Positions 52,432 through 63,887 of a DNA stretch of 64,000 bases are shown piece by piece. The notes beneath the pieces are model-generated. The model saw only the letters and a list, made by a program, of their open reading frames with translations, made no database searches and had not been told where the DNA came from. The number at the start of each line of letters is the position of its first letter. Position 1 is the stretch's first letter. The DNA is from Artemisia argyi (taxonomy: Eukaryota; Streptophyta; Magnoliopsida; Asterales; Asteraceae). The position numbers and the translations under genes are program-made. The DNA is taken from the NCBI GenBank assembly GCA_030686995.1, contig CM060702.1:68636440-68700439 (forward strand), in the 5' to 3' direction.

Positions 52432-54171
52432 TCAAGGATTGTAACTTGGTTGATAATTCCACATTTGATGACTAGTATTATTGTAGTTTTGTCTATTTTG
52501 GTTTCTTCTAGGTTGAGGTGTTTTAGATCGAGTATGAAGATTATTTGGTTTTCTCGGCGGTGGAGTTTTAGATCTTAATTTAAATTTAGAGGATCCTACT
52601 TCGGTCTTTAAGGATGGTTTATAAAAAGTTTTTACTTTTTCAGCATTCGCAATGGGTATTTTTCTATCTTTTGTAAGTATATACTTAGATTTTGATTCTA
52701 ATGATTTTTGTTTACTAGATTCACATTCAAACTTTATACTTTTATTTTCACTAGTTGAAACATTAGTTGAGGTTAATCCTAGACCGGTTTTATCTCCCGA
52801 AGTTTCTTGAACACTTATTATTTTCTTAAGTGGGTTACTACTATTTTTAAACTTGTCAAGTTTGAAAATTTCATCTTTAAGTTTTTCGTTTTCATTATTA
52901 ACCTCTATGCATGTTTTACATTCTATAAAAACTTCTTTTCCTTTTTTCAAATGTTGTAATCTAATTTTTAATTCGAGTACTTCATTTTCTAATAGATTAT
53001 TAATATGTTTTAGTGACTTATTTTTAGCTATAACCTTTTGACCTAATTTGCATAACCTATTATATTCACTATCTAGGTCTTTTTCGTCTAATGATAAATT
53101 TTCGTCACTAAAGTATTCGGTTTCGGAACGTACCTCGCTTGATGTCTTAGCCATAAGACATTTCTCCTCATTTGTGATTTCTTTCTCATCGTCATCGCTA
53201 TCACTCCAAGCTTCTCCAACAAACGCCTTTTGATTTTGATTTCTTGACATCATTGGACATTTTCCGATGAGATGATTTGGATCACCACATTTGAAGCAAT
53301 TCCTATCACTTTTGCCATTTTTGTCATCTTTATTTCTTTGGTTTGCTTTCCTTTCATCATGCGGTTGTCTAACGAATCTTCTTCGCCTTTTGAAGAATTT
53401 CTTGAAGTCTCTTACGGCCATCGCATATTCTTCGTCATCACTTTCGGAGGTTGAGCTATCCTCGTTACTAGATTCCTTCCTAGCTTTCAACGCAATTGAC
53501 TTGCTTTGCTCTCTTTTTCCATTGACCATATCGGAGTCTTTCTTTATTATTGCTTCGTAGACTTTCAGGTTGCCGATCAACTCATCAAGTTGAAGAGTTG
53601 ACAAGTTCTTCGATTCTTCAATCGCCGTAACTTTAGCTCGCCATTTTGGATGAAGAGCCCTAAGAAATTTCCTAACAAAATTCTTACTAGAAAAATTCTC
53701 ATCAAGTGCTTTTAAACTTGTGATGATAGTGTTAAACCTAGCAAAAACATTATCTATTGATTCCTCCTCCGGAATCGTAAATTGTTCATATTGTTGAACA
53801 AGAAGATCTATTTTGTTATCTTTAACTTGACTATTACCTTGGTGAGTGATTAGTAAAGAATCCCAAATTTCTTTTGCGTTTTTACATATAAAAATTCTTT
53901 CATATTCTTTGCGTGGTAACGCATTATAAATAACCATTTTAGCCTCATTATTTTTTGCTAGTTTCTTTTTCAAAAGATACAATTTCATCCATTTTAGTTT
54001 CAAAATTATATTGAATAGGGGGAAAATCACCAAAGGTAATGACATGCCAAAGATCAAGATCTTTTGATTTCACATAAGTTTCGAATCTATTTTTCCAATA
54101 AAGAAAACCTCACTTTCAAATAGTGGTGGTCTTTGCATAGATTTCCCTTCTAAATATTTTTCCGATTCCAT
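52432..54171 (-). pseudogene. E3 copia gag (Sirevirus type), frameshifted near the N-terminus
   Basis: Gag forms the particle in which element RNA is copied. The ATG is at 54171 (MESEKYLEGKSM). A frame change occurs around 54110 and another near 53970, after which the frame is open to TGA at 52432-52434. The open part contains the UBN2-type gag domain ([37 protein letters not shown]), an Arg-rich patch ([11 protein letters not shown]), a CCHC zinc knuckle (C254, C257, H262, C267 counting from the ATG at 54057) and a C-terminal coiled-coil stretch. The frame stops before any protease or integrase. The ATG at 54057 is in the shifted frame and is not a native start. Confidence 0.9.
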
Positions 54172-54224
54172 AGATCGATACAAGTTTTAAAATACAGTAT
54201 ATTTTAAAAATCTTGTTTAACGTA

Positions 54225-54236
54225 GCTCTGATACCA
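54225..54236 (-). other. E3 primer binding site
   Basis: Minus strand TGGTATCAGAGC, complementary to the 3' end of initiator tRNA-Met, two bases after the 5' LTR. Confidence 0.9.
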
Positions 54237-54238
54237 AT

Positions 54239-55905
54239 TGTGGAAAACTAGAAGGGGGGGGGGGGTTGAATAGTTTTACGTCTTTTTAATTTTATTATGA
54301 AAACTTAGTTTAGTTTTAAAACCTTGTTTGCTTTTAAAACTTTGATTCAATCTTATGTGAACTCAAATCTTGAACAATATGAACAACTATATCTAAGTAT
54401 GAACAATAATAATATAAGCTAAGTATGTGAAATCAACACATGCACAATATAAACAATTATAGCTATATACGAGAGATAAGTAAGTAATCATTTATTTTAT
54501 AATCCTTGGTTATATTTTGTATGAAAACTTTACTTGATCGAAATGATCAATTATATGTATGTTACCTTTTAAGTTTGATTGTAAAAACTTTGTTTTGTGA
54601 ATGAAACTTTTGTTTGATCTTTAAGTAAAATCAATACTAGCACTATATGAGCAAATATATATATACGTCTATGTCTACAAAAGTAATAACGATATAAGCA
54701 AGATAATAAGTAAGATATGGAAAGATCTAACCGCGAGACAAAGGATTTATAGTGGTTCGGCTACAAGGACACCTTCCTTGCCCTACTCCACTCCTCGAGT
54801 CACCTACTCGAGAGTTTTCTTCACTATGTCAACAAGCTCCCTTATGGTGGAGAAAACCTTACACACCAATATACACACCACAACTTCGTCACAACTTATT
54901 CACACTTTCTACACAACTTCTTCACACCTAGTCACTACTTAATCACAACACTACTTCTTCACACCTAGTCACTACTTAATCACAACACTACTTCTTCACA
55001 CCTATCTATCTTCACAACTATCTACTTCACAACAATCTTCTTCACAACTATCTACTTCCCAACTTCTCTACTTCACAACTATCTACTACACACTCACTCT
55101 ATCTACACACCTTGCTAATCTATCTTCTATCAAATATTCACAACTAGTTACACAAAGAAATAGATATAATGGATGATGCTCTAACAACTTGGATGTGGAG
55201 GTCACAACAAGTTGTAATACTTCTTCTCTTGAAGGATTGAAGTATTCTTCTCTTGCACTTGAAAGGTAGAGGTTTGGATCACTTTGAAACAAAGATTTAT
55301 GTATGTATGATCAAAGGATTTTAGAGAATAGAAATGAGATCTAGAACAGAAAGTTTTGGGGTGCAAAAGGTGAGAAAAATCTGTGGAATGAACCAGTATT
55401 TATAAGGGGAAAAATACTGTTTGGGAGCGTGGCCGGTCCCCTTAATTGGGTGCCAGTCCCCTTAATAATTAAGGGGACCGCCTAGTATAATTAAGGGGGC
55501 TGCCTAATAAAAAAATATTTTTTCTTCAGATTTTTTGTCTTTTTGTGGGGGAGGTTTTTCCTGAAGAATGTAGCCATTTTTTGGGTTGAAATTTGAATTC
55601 AAACTATTTATTTTGAATAAAACATTTCTTATAAATACAAAATTGTTTTGTATAAGTTTAAAAATGTTTGTCCCACTTTAATAAAATGTAAGGTTTGTAA
55701 AAATAAAAATTCTTTTGATCATAAAATGCATTAGACACTTTGTTTATTCATACCTTAAGTGATATGGATGCTAAAGCAAATATTTACGACTAAATACTTG
55801 TTTACGTCATAATTTGTAGTTCAATGAGTTTACGTTTTGTGATTATCAAAACATAGAGATATCGATATATGTTTATAATGTTTTTAGGCATTATTTATAT
55901 CAACG
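54239..55905 (-). repeat. E3 5' LTR
   Basis: 1667 bp; nearly identical to 47657-49318 apart from a longer G run after AGAA and scattered substitutions. TATA at 55398-55405; inverted-repeat array at 55431-55505. Confidence 0.93.
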
Positions 55906-57884
55906 TTTTGCGAGTTTTGTTTATACCGGAGTCTTAAAGTTTTTGTTGATTCTTTAGTTTTATAAACTCCAGGAAATCTGCAAACATTCATTCCATAAGC
56001 GTTATATCTTTAATTGTTTTGTTTTTCTTCCTAAGTCTGGAATTACATCTAGTTGTGAGTTTTCTTTGTTCGGATTGATGCTTTGGGTTTTTGTGATTGT
56101 TTTCTTAGGTTTAACAGGTTATATATGACAAGAAGATGATTTATTTTTCTGGAAGGGATGCTTTGATTGTTCATTTTCTTGGAGGAAGATCTAACTTTGT
56201 TACCACACTATCCACACCGAACGAATCAGGGGAGTATTTGATTTCATTCTTTTACCTATTTCACTTTTACATTCTTTAATTGAACATTGGGGACAATGTT
56301 CATCCTTAGTGTAAGGGGAGGGTAAATGATGATACCTTATAGGATACACTTTCACTTGAGTTTGTTTGTTTAATGGTAGGTGTGTAATAAAAATAAGAGA
56401 AATACTTGTTAGTGTAATTTTAGCGCCAAATTTAAATTTTTTTACAACATTTAGTAGTGAAACTTTAGCCATAGCAAGCGTCTCATGGATAGGAGTTGTA
56501 TGACTAGCACAAAACCGTACTATTCAGAAAAATTTTTCACCTAAATATGCGAGGTTCGCCTTTAGATTTGATAGGAAAAGCATTTACTATTAGTGCTTAT
56601 GAGTGTACCGGTAGCATTTAGATTCTAAAACTTGCGTTAGTGATGCATCCCGAGACTGCTAGTGAGACTACATTCGTGTAGTAGGATTTACTACATGATA
56701 AGAGGCATTAGGATCACCCTTGTGTTAAACCCGTATCATAATTACTTGACCATTTAAGTCATATTTTTGGCTAGTAAAGTCAACTAATTTTTCCCACACC
56801 TTAGCGTTGTACTCATTTTTAGTACACAAAATCCCTGGTACACCCCTCCAAGCCTATCTTTTCGTTTATAACTTTAAGCATCTTAGTTAAAGGAAGAATT
56901 TTTTACAACCCACTTAAATGTACAACCAAATCGCCTTAGCCTTCCGTGTATGCACTCATCTTTAGTGCATTATTGTTACATGTTAAACCCTTAGTTAATT
57001 ATCTAATTGATTACATGGTTGCTAAGTCGAGTCATATCCTTGTACATATTGTTTTGGGACGATTGGGACTCATGGGTAAAGTACTTGTGTTATGGAGTAA
57101 TGGGGAAGAACATAATTTATTACCCCCATATGTGCGTTAATCTTAAAAGTACTCCAAGTATTTTGATTATCTTAATTCGAGTCATTAGATTAGTTTATTG
57201 TAAAGTATGTAAAAATTCAAGTGTAAGGGGAATGTTCATTCCCTATGATGTATTATTTTGGATGGTAGGGTAAGAGTGTATGCAAAAAAAAAAAAAAAAA
57301 ATTTAAAAAAAAAAAAAAAAAAGAGAGAAAAAATATACGGACTACAATCCCGTTTCATTCTATGTTTATTTTAAGTTTTTGTTATTTTTGATTTATTAGC
57401 TTAAGTCGAGTCTAGTCTTGGCTTAGCAATGCCATATTGTACATGTAATTAACCAAGATTATTAACTCGCCACCAGTAAAGATTGTCTTTATCCAACAAA
57501 ACCGTGTTTTCCATATCCCTACACCTAACGTTATAACCCTTTAAAGGACCTCTTTGATAGTTTATCCTAGGTGCTTACGCCATGTGGTGGAGGTTTGATC
57601 CTTTCCCAAGCCTATGGTAATCTATTTTGCTATAACAGGTAGTGAGAGATGTTTTCCATTTCCATATTGTGATATTTACTTTATCACACCCGAGAGATGT
57701 GAGTATCTAAACACTATTTGTAAAGTGCTAGTGTATGACCTCCGTGCTTGTCTTTGGTCTTTAGTGGAACGATTATTTGTTGTAATTACTTTTATGTTAG
57801 TGTTAAATGACCCATAACTTGTATTTTGACTAGAATAAAAGCGCATTTACTTGAGGACAAGCAAATCTCAAGTGTAAGGGTATA
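55906..57884 (+). other. E5 internal region, 3' part, non-coding
   Basis: Continues E5 after nested E3. It contains ATTGGGGACAATGTTCATCC near 56286 and the stretch GAGGACAAGCAAATCTCAAG before the PPT, both typical of Athila/Tat tails, and a poly-A region at 57283-57322. No convincing gene; frames at 56946-57273 and 57614-57817 have no motif. Confidence 0.65.
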
Positions 57885-59485
57885 TGATGAGGCGAAAAAT
57901 GATCCATTTTTAGGGGACGGATCATTTAAGCCCGGAATTGAATTTATTTGATCAAATATTGTCCTAAATCGTTCCTTTTGTGATTTTAGGTACTTTTGGA
58001 GTGAATTTTGGAAAAGGAAGCATTTTGGATGTTTTTGGAGCATAAAAGTGAAGAAAACGGCAAAGTCTTAATTTTCCTTGCTGGGAACAGTACCTAACGG
58101 CGTCACAAGGTTCTACATGACGGTGTCAAGAGTAAAACAAGAGGTGAAGTGGATAAAGTTCGTGACGGTCCTGAGAGTTTTGTACTAGGGAGATGACGGC
58201 ATCACACAAGGCCGTCATGTGTAAAATTATAGAGTGATGGCCTAGAAAATATCCTGAAGGCGTCACGTAAGCCGTCACGTGTTAACTTGTCAAAACTTGC
58301 GCGCGGAGTAGCTGATATTGTTTTGGTCATAACTTTTGCATACGAACTCGGATTGAGGTGATTCAAAAACCCACGCGAAGAGGACGAAGAGATCTACAAT
58401 TTGGTGAAGAAAAGTTTGTTGTGCCACCGTCATGATCGGGCCGACAGAAAATCAGCCTATAAATATAACATCATAACTTCACTTTTTGTAAGCCCTAAAC
58501 CCTAAGGTCGATTCCTGGGTTTAGGTAGGTGTTTTTCCAGCAACTTAGAGGGTTTCAATCACTCCATAAACATCTTGTAATGGTTTGTTGATTCTATCTT
58601 AATTATATTTTCCATTATCATTGTTGTTTGCTCTTCTTTGATGATGATTTGCTAATTCACCTTGTGTCTACTTATGATTGTGTAAAACTTGTATATAATT
58701 GATTAGATCTTATTGATTCCTTGTTGATGTTTGTGTCTATCTTCATCAATTAGGGTGTGACACTTCGATAGGTCTAATTGGTTTAGTTTATAATTCTTGA
58801 TTCCTATTGTCTCTTGTTTGGTTGATTATATTCGATGTTAGGCTTAAGAAAACTGGCAGACTTCCATAGGGTAACATGCTTGAACGTCTTAAGAAACATG
58901 AACCAATGCGTACTAGGTTATTATGGTTGTATTTAATGCATGAGCGAATTCTAGTGATCCCATGCTAGGAGCTTATTGTAGGCTCGACATAGGAGTGAAG
59001 TAGGAGCTTATAGAGTTGGGGAAGTACGTACGCCACCCCACGAATGGTATTAAGGAATACAACCAGTCAATTAAAACAAGGTGTGACAATTCAATAGGTA
59101 GAATTGGATAGCTAGCAAGGAGTAACATATCATGGGTTGACATGCTTCACATCCTTTGTAGAACATTAGTTTACTTTTATTGTTTATTAGTTTAATTAGT
59201 AGCTTTTGGGTTAGTTGATTAGCAACTAATTCCGCCCACTCTTCCAATACCCGAGATTTTTACCTGCTTTTCATAAAAATATAAAAACACACAAAGAATC
59301 ATCCTTCACCTTTATACCTAGTTAGATTTATTTCAATCCTAACGTCACTATTCCTGAGTTGAACGATCAATCCCCCGGTACTTGTCACTATACTGTACTA
59401 TAACAATCAGGTACACTGCCTGGTGGGGGTGTAAGCTTCTCGAGATCCCTCGAGAGGTAAAACCTGGTGCAATTCCCACGCATCA
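57885..59485 (+). repeat. E5 3' LTR
   Basis: 1601 bp copy of 44446-46039, ending GCATCA and followed by the GGAAT target duplication. Confidence 0.93.
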
Positions 59486-59490
59486 GGAAT

Positions 59491-59819
59491 TTATTGGGTA
59501 GGAGGTGGTGGTGATACTTTTTGTGGTGGAGACAATTGTGAGTTGAGATATCCATTGATGTATGGAGATTAAGATATGGTGGAGGGTGTTCTAGATGGTG
59601 CATTAGGTGCACTAGGAGATGAAATTTGAGGTTGAGGTGATGGAGTTTTGGTGTTATATTGTGTTAAATCAATGAGGAGTGGTTTAGGAGGTATGATATT
59701 AATTTTTAGTTTCTTTGAGGGCATGAAAATGGTGGATAACTCGAGATTGGTAGTACAAAGGATGACTTGGTTTTTCATTTAATTTCTTGGTTTGAGGATG
59801 TACTAAAACTCTTTGTCAT
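59491..59819 (-). pseudogene. Proline-rich env-like ORF of E2, cut by E5
   Basis: ATG at 59819 (MTKSFSTSSNQ), close to the MTKS start of the E4 copy, then an early stop. The following frame (59778 down) carries TPSPQPQISSPSAPNAPS. On the plus strand the last part (GGTGGTGGTGATACTTTTTG) matches the E3 ORF region near 50263. The coding region is then broken by the insertion of E5 at 59486. Confidence 0.55.
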
Positions 59820-61141
59820 TGACAAAAGTGACAAATGTTTATGAGGTTTGAGCGTGAGGTAGAAGGATATATGTGAGTGTGTGTGTTTTCCCTTCCCATT
59901 AAATTCATGCTCATTTGGATATAAAATGTCACAAAAATAAAGACAAATCAACATGAAAGCGATAAGATTGACAATGACACGAAGGATGAAGGATGAGTGA
60001 CATTTTAATTTGCATTACGCTAATAAAAAATACTTAAATATTTAGTACGAAATATTTAAGTTGTTACATCTACTTAGAGAGGTATTAAATTAGTATCTAA
60101 CTATCTCTTGACAAAGGAGTGGATTATTTGGAAGGAAACAAGATGATGAATAGGGAAGTGAGTATGCATGGAGACTCAGGGACACTTAAGATAATTTTGA
60201 GACTATTATGACCTATCGAATTGTGACACTAAGGTTCTCATGAAATAAGGGTATAAAATCTAAAGACAAGAAATATATACCTAGATGAATGAGACATATA
60301 GAGTTAAGCATGTAAAAGGCATTTAAGCATGTATTATAAATAAATACAAAAATATATCATATTGAAATAGTTAGAGAAAAAAAACAAAAACTATTTTAAT
60401 AAACATGCATTCAATAACTAAGCAAATAATTATGAAGGCATACAATCAAATCACATAAAAGCAAGTAAACATCTAGAAATATCATATATATGCGAGATGG
60501 CATAAATCTATGAATGAAAAACTTTAATGAAAAACAAAGTTCATAAAAGTAAACTAGTGTTAGGTATATTTAGGAAGAATAATTTAATCAAGTTGGAGAA
60601 TGAGTATGCGACTATTACTAGTGGTGCTCAATTAAGGCTAAACATGACCGTTTTTACGGGTTACACACACCCAACTTCTCACATAGAAGCAATTCAACCG
60701 TTAGGTTAAATTGAATTGCTAGTCAATAGATTCTCTAGTAATCATTATCTTTTTAGAAGAAATTGAGTTCCTAAATTTACCTATCGAAGAGTATCAAATA
60801 TGAAGTTTGCTTGGTTTACCAATACTTGGCTAAATGTGACTCAAATATAATGTTTTTATGATGGTAAATCTAGATGATATATTTTACTTACTATCCCAAT
60901 AAAGATGTGTTGAATGTTTAGACAAGCGTAACCAAAGTGTTTTAATCTTTTGTTCATGATTTACCGGTTATTTGGTTTTGATGGCATATTACTTGAATTA
61001 ATAAATGTGTTTGATTTAAGAATGCTCCTTAGCATATATTGTGAAATGAATCTCATTAAGATTATTTATCTTAAATGAGTTTATGATTCTCAAATGATAT
61101 TAAAACGAGACATTTTTATATTCTTAAACAAATATGATTTC
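59820..61141 (-). other. E2 internal region, 5' side, non-coding
   Basis: AT-rich, comparable in character to 50984-52431 of E3. No pol or gag is seen before E4 starts at 61142, so the 5' half of E2, if present, lies beyond E4 outside the window. Confidence 0.55.
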
Positions 61142-62237
61142 TGTGGAAAACTAGAAGGGGGTTGAATAGTTTTACCGGTTTTTCGTTTAATTATCTTTTG
61201 AAACTTTCCGTTTAATCAAAGATATGAACACAAAGACAATATATAACATGCAAGTATAAAGAAAGAAACGATCAAACCACAACACGAGTATTTATCGTGG
61301 TTCGGCTACAAGGACTCTTTTTCCTTGCCCTACGTCCACGCCCCGAGTATCCAACTCGAGAGTTTCTTTCACTAGTCAACAAGCTCCTTTCACCGGCGGA
61401 GAAAACCTTACACATCGCTTATACGATTACCGACACTAAGCTAGATGTCGAGTTCTTTTACAAGGGTACAACCACTCCCGTTAGTTCTTTTACAAGGGTA
61501 CACCAACTCCCGTCACACTATGTATTTTAAGGCCTAAAATATTAACCGATCACAACTGAAAATACACAATCAAATGAAGTGTAAACTACACAAAGTCTAC
61601 ACGATGCTAAGCTAACAAGTCTTGCAACGTTGTGTTAAATACTTGTAACTTTATATAAACTTGTGAACTTCTTTGCTACAAAAGAAACTTCACATCAATG
61701 AAATGTTAAGCGGTTAGATGAATGATATGAATGTATGTGTTTGAAATGTAATGAGAAGTGATAAAGCCAAAATTCAAGCAAATGGCTTGGTATTTATAGC
61801 AAAACCTTCAGCAGGTCTGGCGGATACGGCGGAACCCTCATATGGGTTCCGCCCGTGTACCTCCAGGGTTCCGCCAGGCTGACAGAAGGTTTTGCAATAA
61901 ATCTTTCTAAACCAACCAAGGTCACATCAACTTATTTCTAGTCAAACACACATTGAATCAAAGTAGAATGCTTCAAAAAATGTGTAAGAGCTTATGGTAA
62001 GTCAAACACACAAACTTACCATAAATGCATGATGTGATGTTAACATTTTTCTATTTTAAGAAATATAAAAAGTGTTGTGTTTTATATGAAATGTAAATGT
62101 AGCAAATGTCTAATTATGCAAGTCTTTAAACTAAAATTATGTTTTACTAGAAACTAAAGTTTACACTTTGTCGTTAACAAAACTTAGCAAAGATCGTAAA
62201 ATATAAATAACGTTTGTAGGCGATATTTGTATTAACA
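61142..62237 (-). repeat. E4: 3' LTR of a Sirevirus-like element
   Basis: TGTGGAAAAC...ATTAACA, 1096 bp, shorter and more diverged than E3. The PPT AAAAAGGGGGAGAT (minus) follows at 62238-62251. There is no primer binding site on its left, so the element interior runs right and out of the window. TATA (TATAAATA, minus) at 61791-61798; inverted repeats of GGCGGAACC/GGTTCCGCC type at 61817-61890. Confidence 0.88.
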
Positions 62238-62831
62238 ATCTCCCCCTTTTTATTGATGACAAAACATGAACTTTGTTTTTAAGTAGCTCAAAAAAATTTA
62301 GTGTTTAAGACTTAAAAAAATGTTATATTAAACTTGTTTTACTTAAGTGATGAAAATCATTTTAAGTTTATAAGTTTATATATCATTCTCCCCATTTTTG
62401 TCGAAACAAAAAGAAGAGTAGCGAAGTGGAACTATGCACGTGCTCCCCCTTGGTCGATACTCCCTCTAAATGGAGTGCCAAGATGGGAAACATGGATTTT
62501 GAACCTACAGAAAAATGGTTAGTTGGTGATAATGACACATAATCTAGCTTGTAGTTACCACACTATATGACAATATAAGCAACCACAATCACAAGTCATA
62601 TATGATCAACCAACGATGCAAATAAGATAGTAGTAAAAGATGTCATTTCAAGTAAAATTTGACTTTAGAAAAGTCAGAAGACAAGAAATAAAAAATATCC
62701 TCCTACTTCTAAAAATAAAAATAAAAGATAAAAAATAATCTAAGAAATAAAAGAAAAATAACATCCTACTTCTATAAGTAGAAGTCATTCAACACATTTC
62801 CTAAATGGGGCAAAAGGCCTCCAAAGTTGGT
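62238..62831 (-). other. E4 region between env-like ORF and 3' LTR
   Basis: Non-coding with several minus-strand purine tracts (AAGGGGGAG type). The frame at 62334-62522 is not a gene. Confidence 0.65.
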
Positions 62832-63751
62832 CTAGGATTGGTTTTGGTAGGAGAGAGCATCCAAACGCTCTATGATGTGTTGTATTGCAAAGCGGGTTTC
62901 ATTTTGAAATTGGTGAAGCAACATCTTGATGCTTTCACCTATTTTGAGCATTTGCTCACATTGTGAGCAAACATGGTGATGAGTGGGTGGAAATGGGTCG
63001 TTTGATGATGATGGTGGTGGTGGGGGGTTAGTGTTGGTTTCTTGAGTGGAGGATGGGTTTGGTATGGAGTCAAGCAAGGTCGTTTGAAATCCCATTGCGT
63101 GATGGAGGTGATTTTTGACCATACTTTGAATTTCCTCATAAGAAGGAAAGAGAGACTCAAAGAATTGTGATGGGAATGTGGTGGTGTTGGGTGATCATTT
63201 TGTTCAAAGTTAGGTTCTCCATATAGAGGACCGTGGATGTCTTTGAATATAGGGTGAAACAACAATGGTTTTGGGTGGTGGTACTCTTGTTGTGGTGGTT
63301 GGTTGTGGCTAAAAGGCTCATTTTGGTCAAGCAATGGCCTTGGGTTTTGATTTGTCAAAGGTGGTGGATTTGTTGATCTTGGTGGAAGATCATTGAGATC
63401 TTGGACAAAAGGATGTGGTGATGTTGGAGGAGTCCCAAATAACTCCATTGGTTCAAGTTTAGGTAGTGTTGATGGTGATTGAGTTTTGGATGTTTGGATT
63501 TGTGCACTTGGTGGAGTTGGGTCAATGGGTGATTTTGTTGGTGGTGGAGTAGTGAGCTCATTAGGTCCTTTGGGTGATAGAGATGGAGATGCAAGGTTTA
63601 GAAAATGTTCATTTTTTATGGGTGAGGAGAATTCATCCGAGGATGAGGAACTTAAGTTGATTGTGTGGTTTGACCAAAGTGGTTTGACACTTATGCGTGC
63701 GGTTCTCCGAACGGGTCGAGATGGTTGAGAGGTTATTGTTGACTTTGTCAT
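62832..63751 (-). pseudogene. Proline-rich env-like ORF of E4 (one frameshift)
   Basis: Starts at 63751 (MTKSTITSQPSRPVRRTARI) and runs about 190 codons of Pro/Ser/His-rich sequence (TPPPTKSPIDPTPPSAQIQT). A frame change near 63200 is needed to continue into FFESLFPSYEEIQSMVKNHL, a second proline cluster, a CSQC motif and a terminal amphipathic helix (ESIKMLLHQFQNETRFAIQ), ending at 62832; about 305 residues overall. A TATA box TATAAATTT lies at 63831-63839, 80 bp upstream. The best preserved of three copies. Env-like by position only; no signal peptide or membrane segment is visible. A sequencing error at the frameshift cannot be excluded. Confidence 0.65.
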
Positions 63752-63830
63752 TGTAGAAATGGTTGATTAGAGGTTTAGGATCAGAGATTGTGATGGTTAT
63801 GGTGTGATTTGAGGGTGTTCTAAGATGGTT

Positions 63831-63839
63831 AAATTTATA
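63831..63839 (-). promoter_or_regulatory. TATA box upstream of the E4 proline-rich ORF
   Basis: Minus strand TATAAATTT within CTCTATAAATTTAACC, about 80 bp upstream of the ATG. Confidence 0.55.
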
Positions 63840-63887
63840 GAGGTGAAGAAGTATGGGAAGGAGTGTTTGGATTTGATGTTTAACCAT

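Larger units (their letters stand above)
47657..55905 (-). mobile_element. E3: Sirevirus-like copia retrotransposon lacking pol, nested in E5
   Basis: LTRs 47657-49318 and 54239-55905. Target duplication TTTTG is exact (47652-47656 and 55906-55910). On the minus strand: 5' LTR, primer binding site TGGTATCAGAGC (54225-54236, initiator tRNA-Met), damaged gag, about 1.5 kb of non-coding DNA, damaged proline-rich ORF, several PPT-like tracts, the PPT at 49319-49332, 3' LTR. No protease, integrase, RT or RNase H anywhere. The LTRs are nearly identical, so it is younger than E5. Confidence 0.95.
44446..59485 (+). mobile_element. E5: non-autonomous Gypsy-type (LARD-like) retrotransposon with nested E3
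   Basis: LTRs 44446-46039 and 57885-59485 share ends TGATGAGGCG...GCATCA. Target duplication GGAAT is exact (44441-44445 and 59486-59490). After the left LTR lies a degenerate primer binding site (TTTGCGCCGCAGCCCGGGGA) resembling the tRNA-Asp type used by Athila/Tat Gypsy elements. Before the right LTR is a PPT-like AAGTGTAAGGGTATA. Without the nested E3 the element is about 6.8 kb. There is no pol; one ORF of unknown function at 46215-47168. Confidence 0.93.

Noticed and set aside
52853..53560. Four plus-strand ORFs (60-89 codons)
   Set aside because: They are antisense to the E3 gag and have Ser/Phe-rich shadow composition.
54225..54236. A tRNA-Met gene
   Set aside because: Only the 12-nt primer-binding complement is present, without tRNA arms. 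The same holds for the site near 12660.
44446..59485. The 1.6-kb duplicated segment as a segmental duplication of host DNA
   Set aside because: TG...CA ends, a tRNA-type PBS, a PPT and an exact GGAAT target duplication show these are LTRs.
63355..63594. His/Leu-rich alternative frame within the E4 proline-rich ORF
   Set aside because: Overlaps the longer frame with the conserved MTKS start; composition is that of a shifted proline-rich frame.
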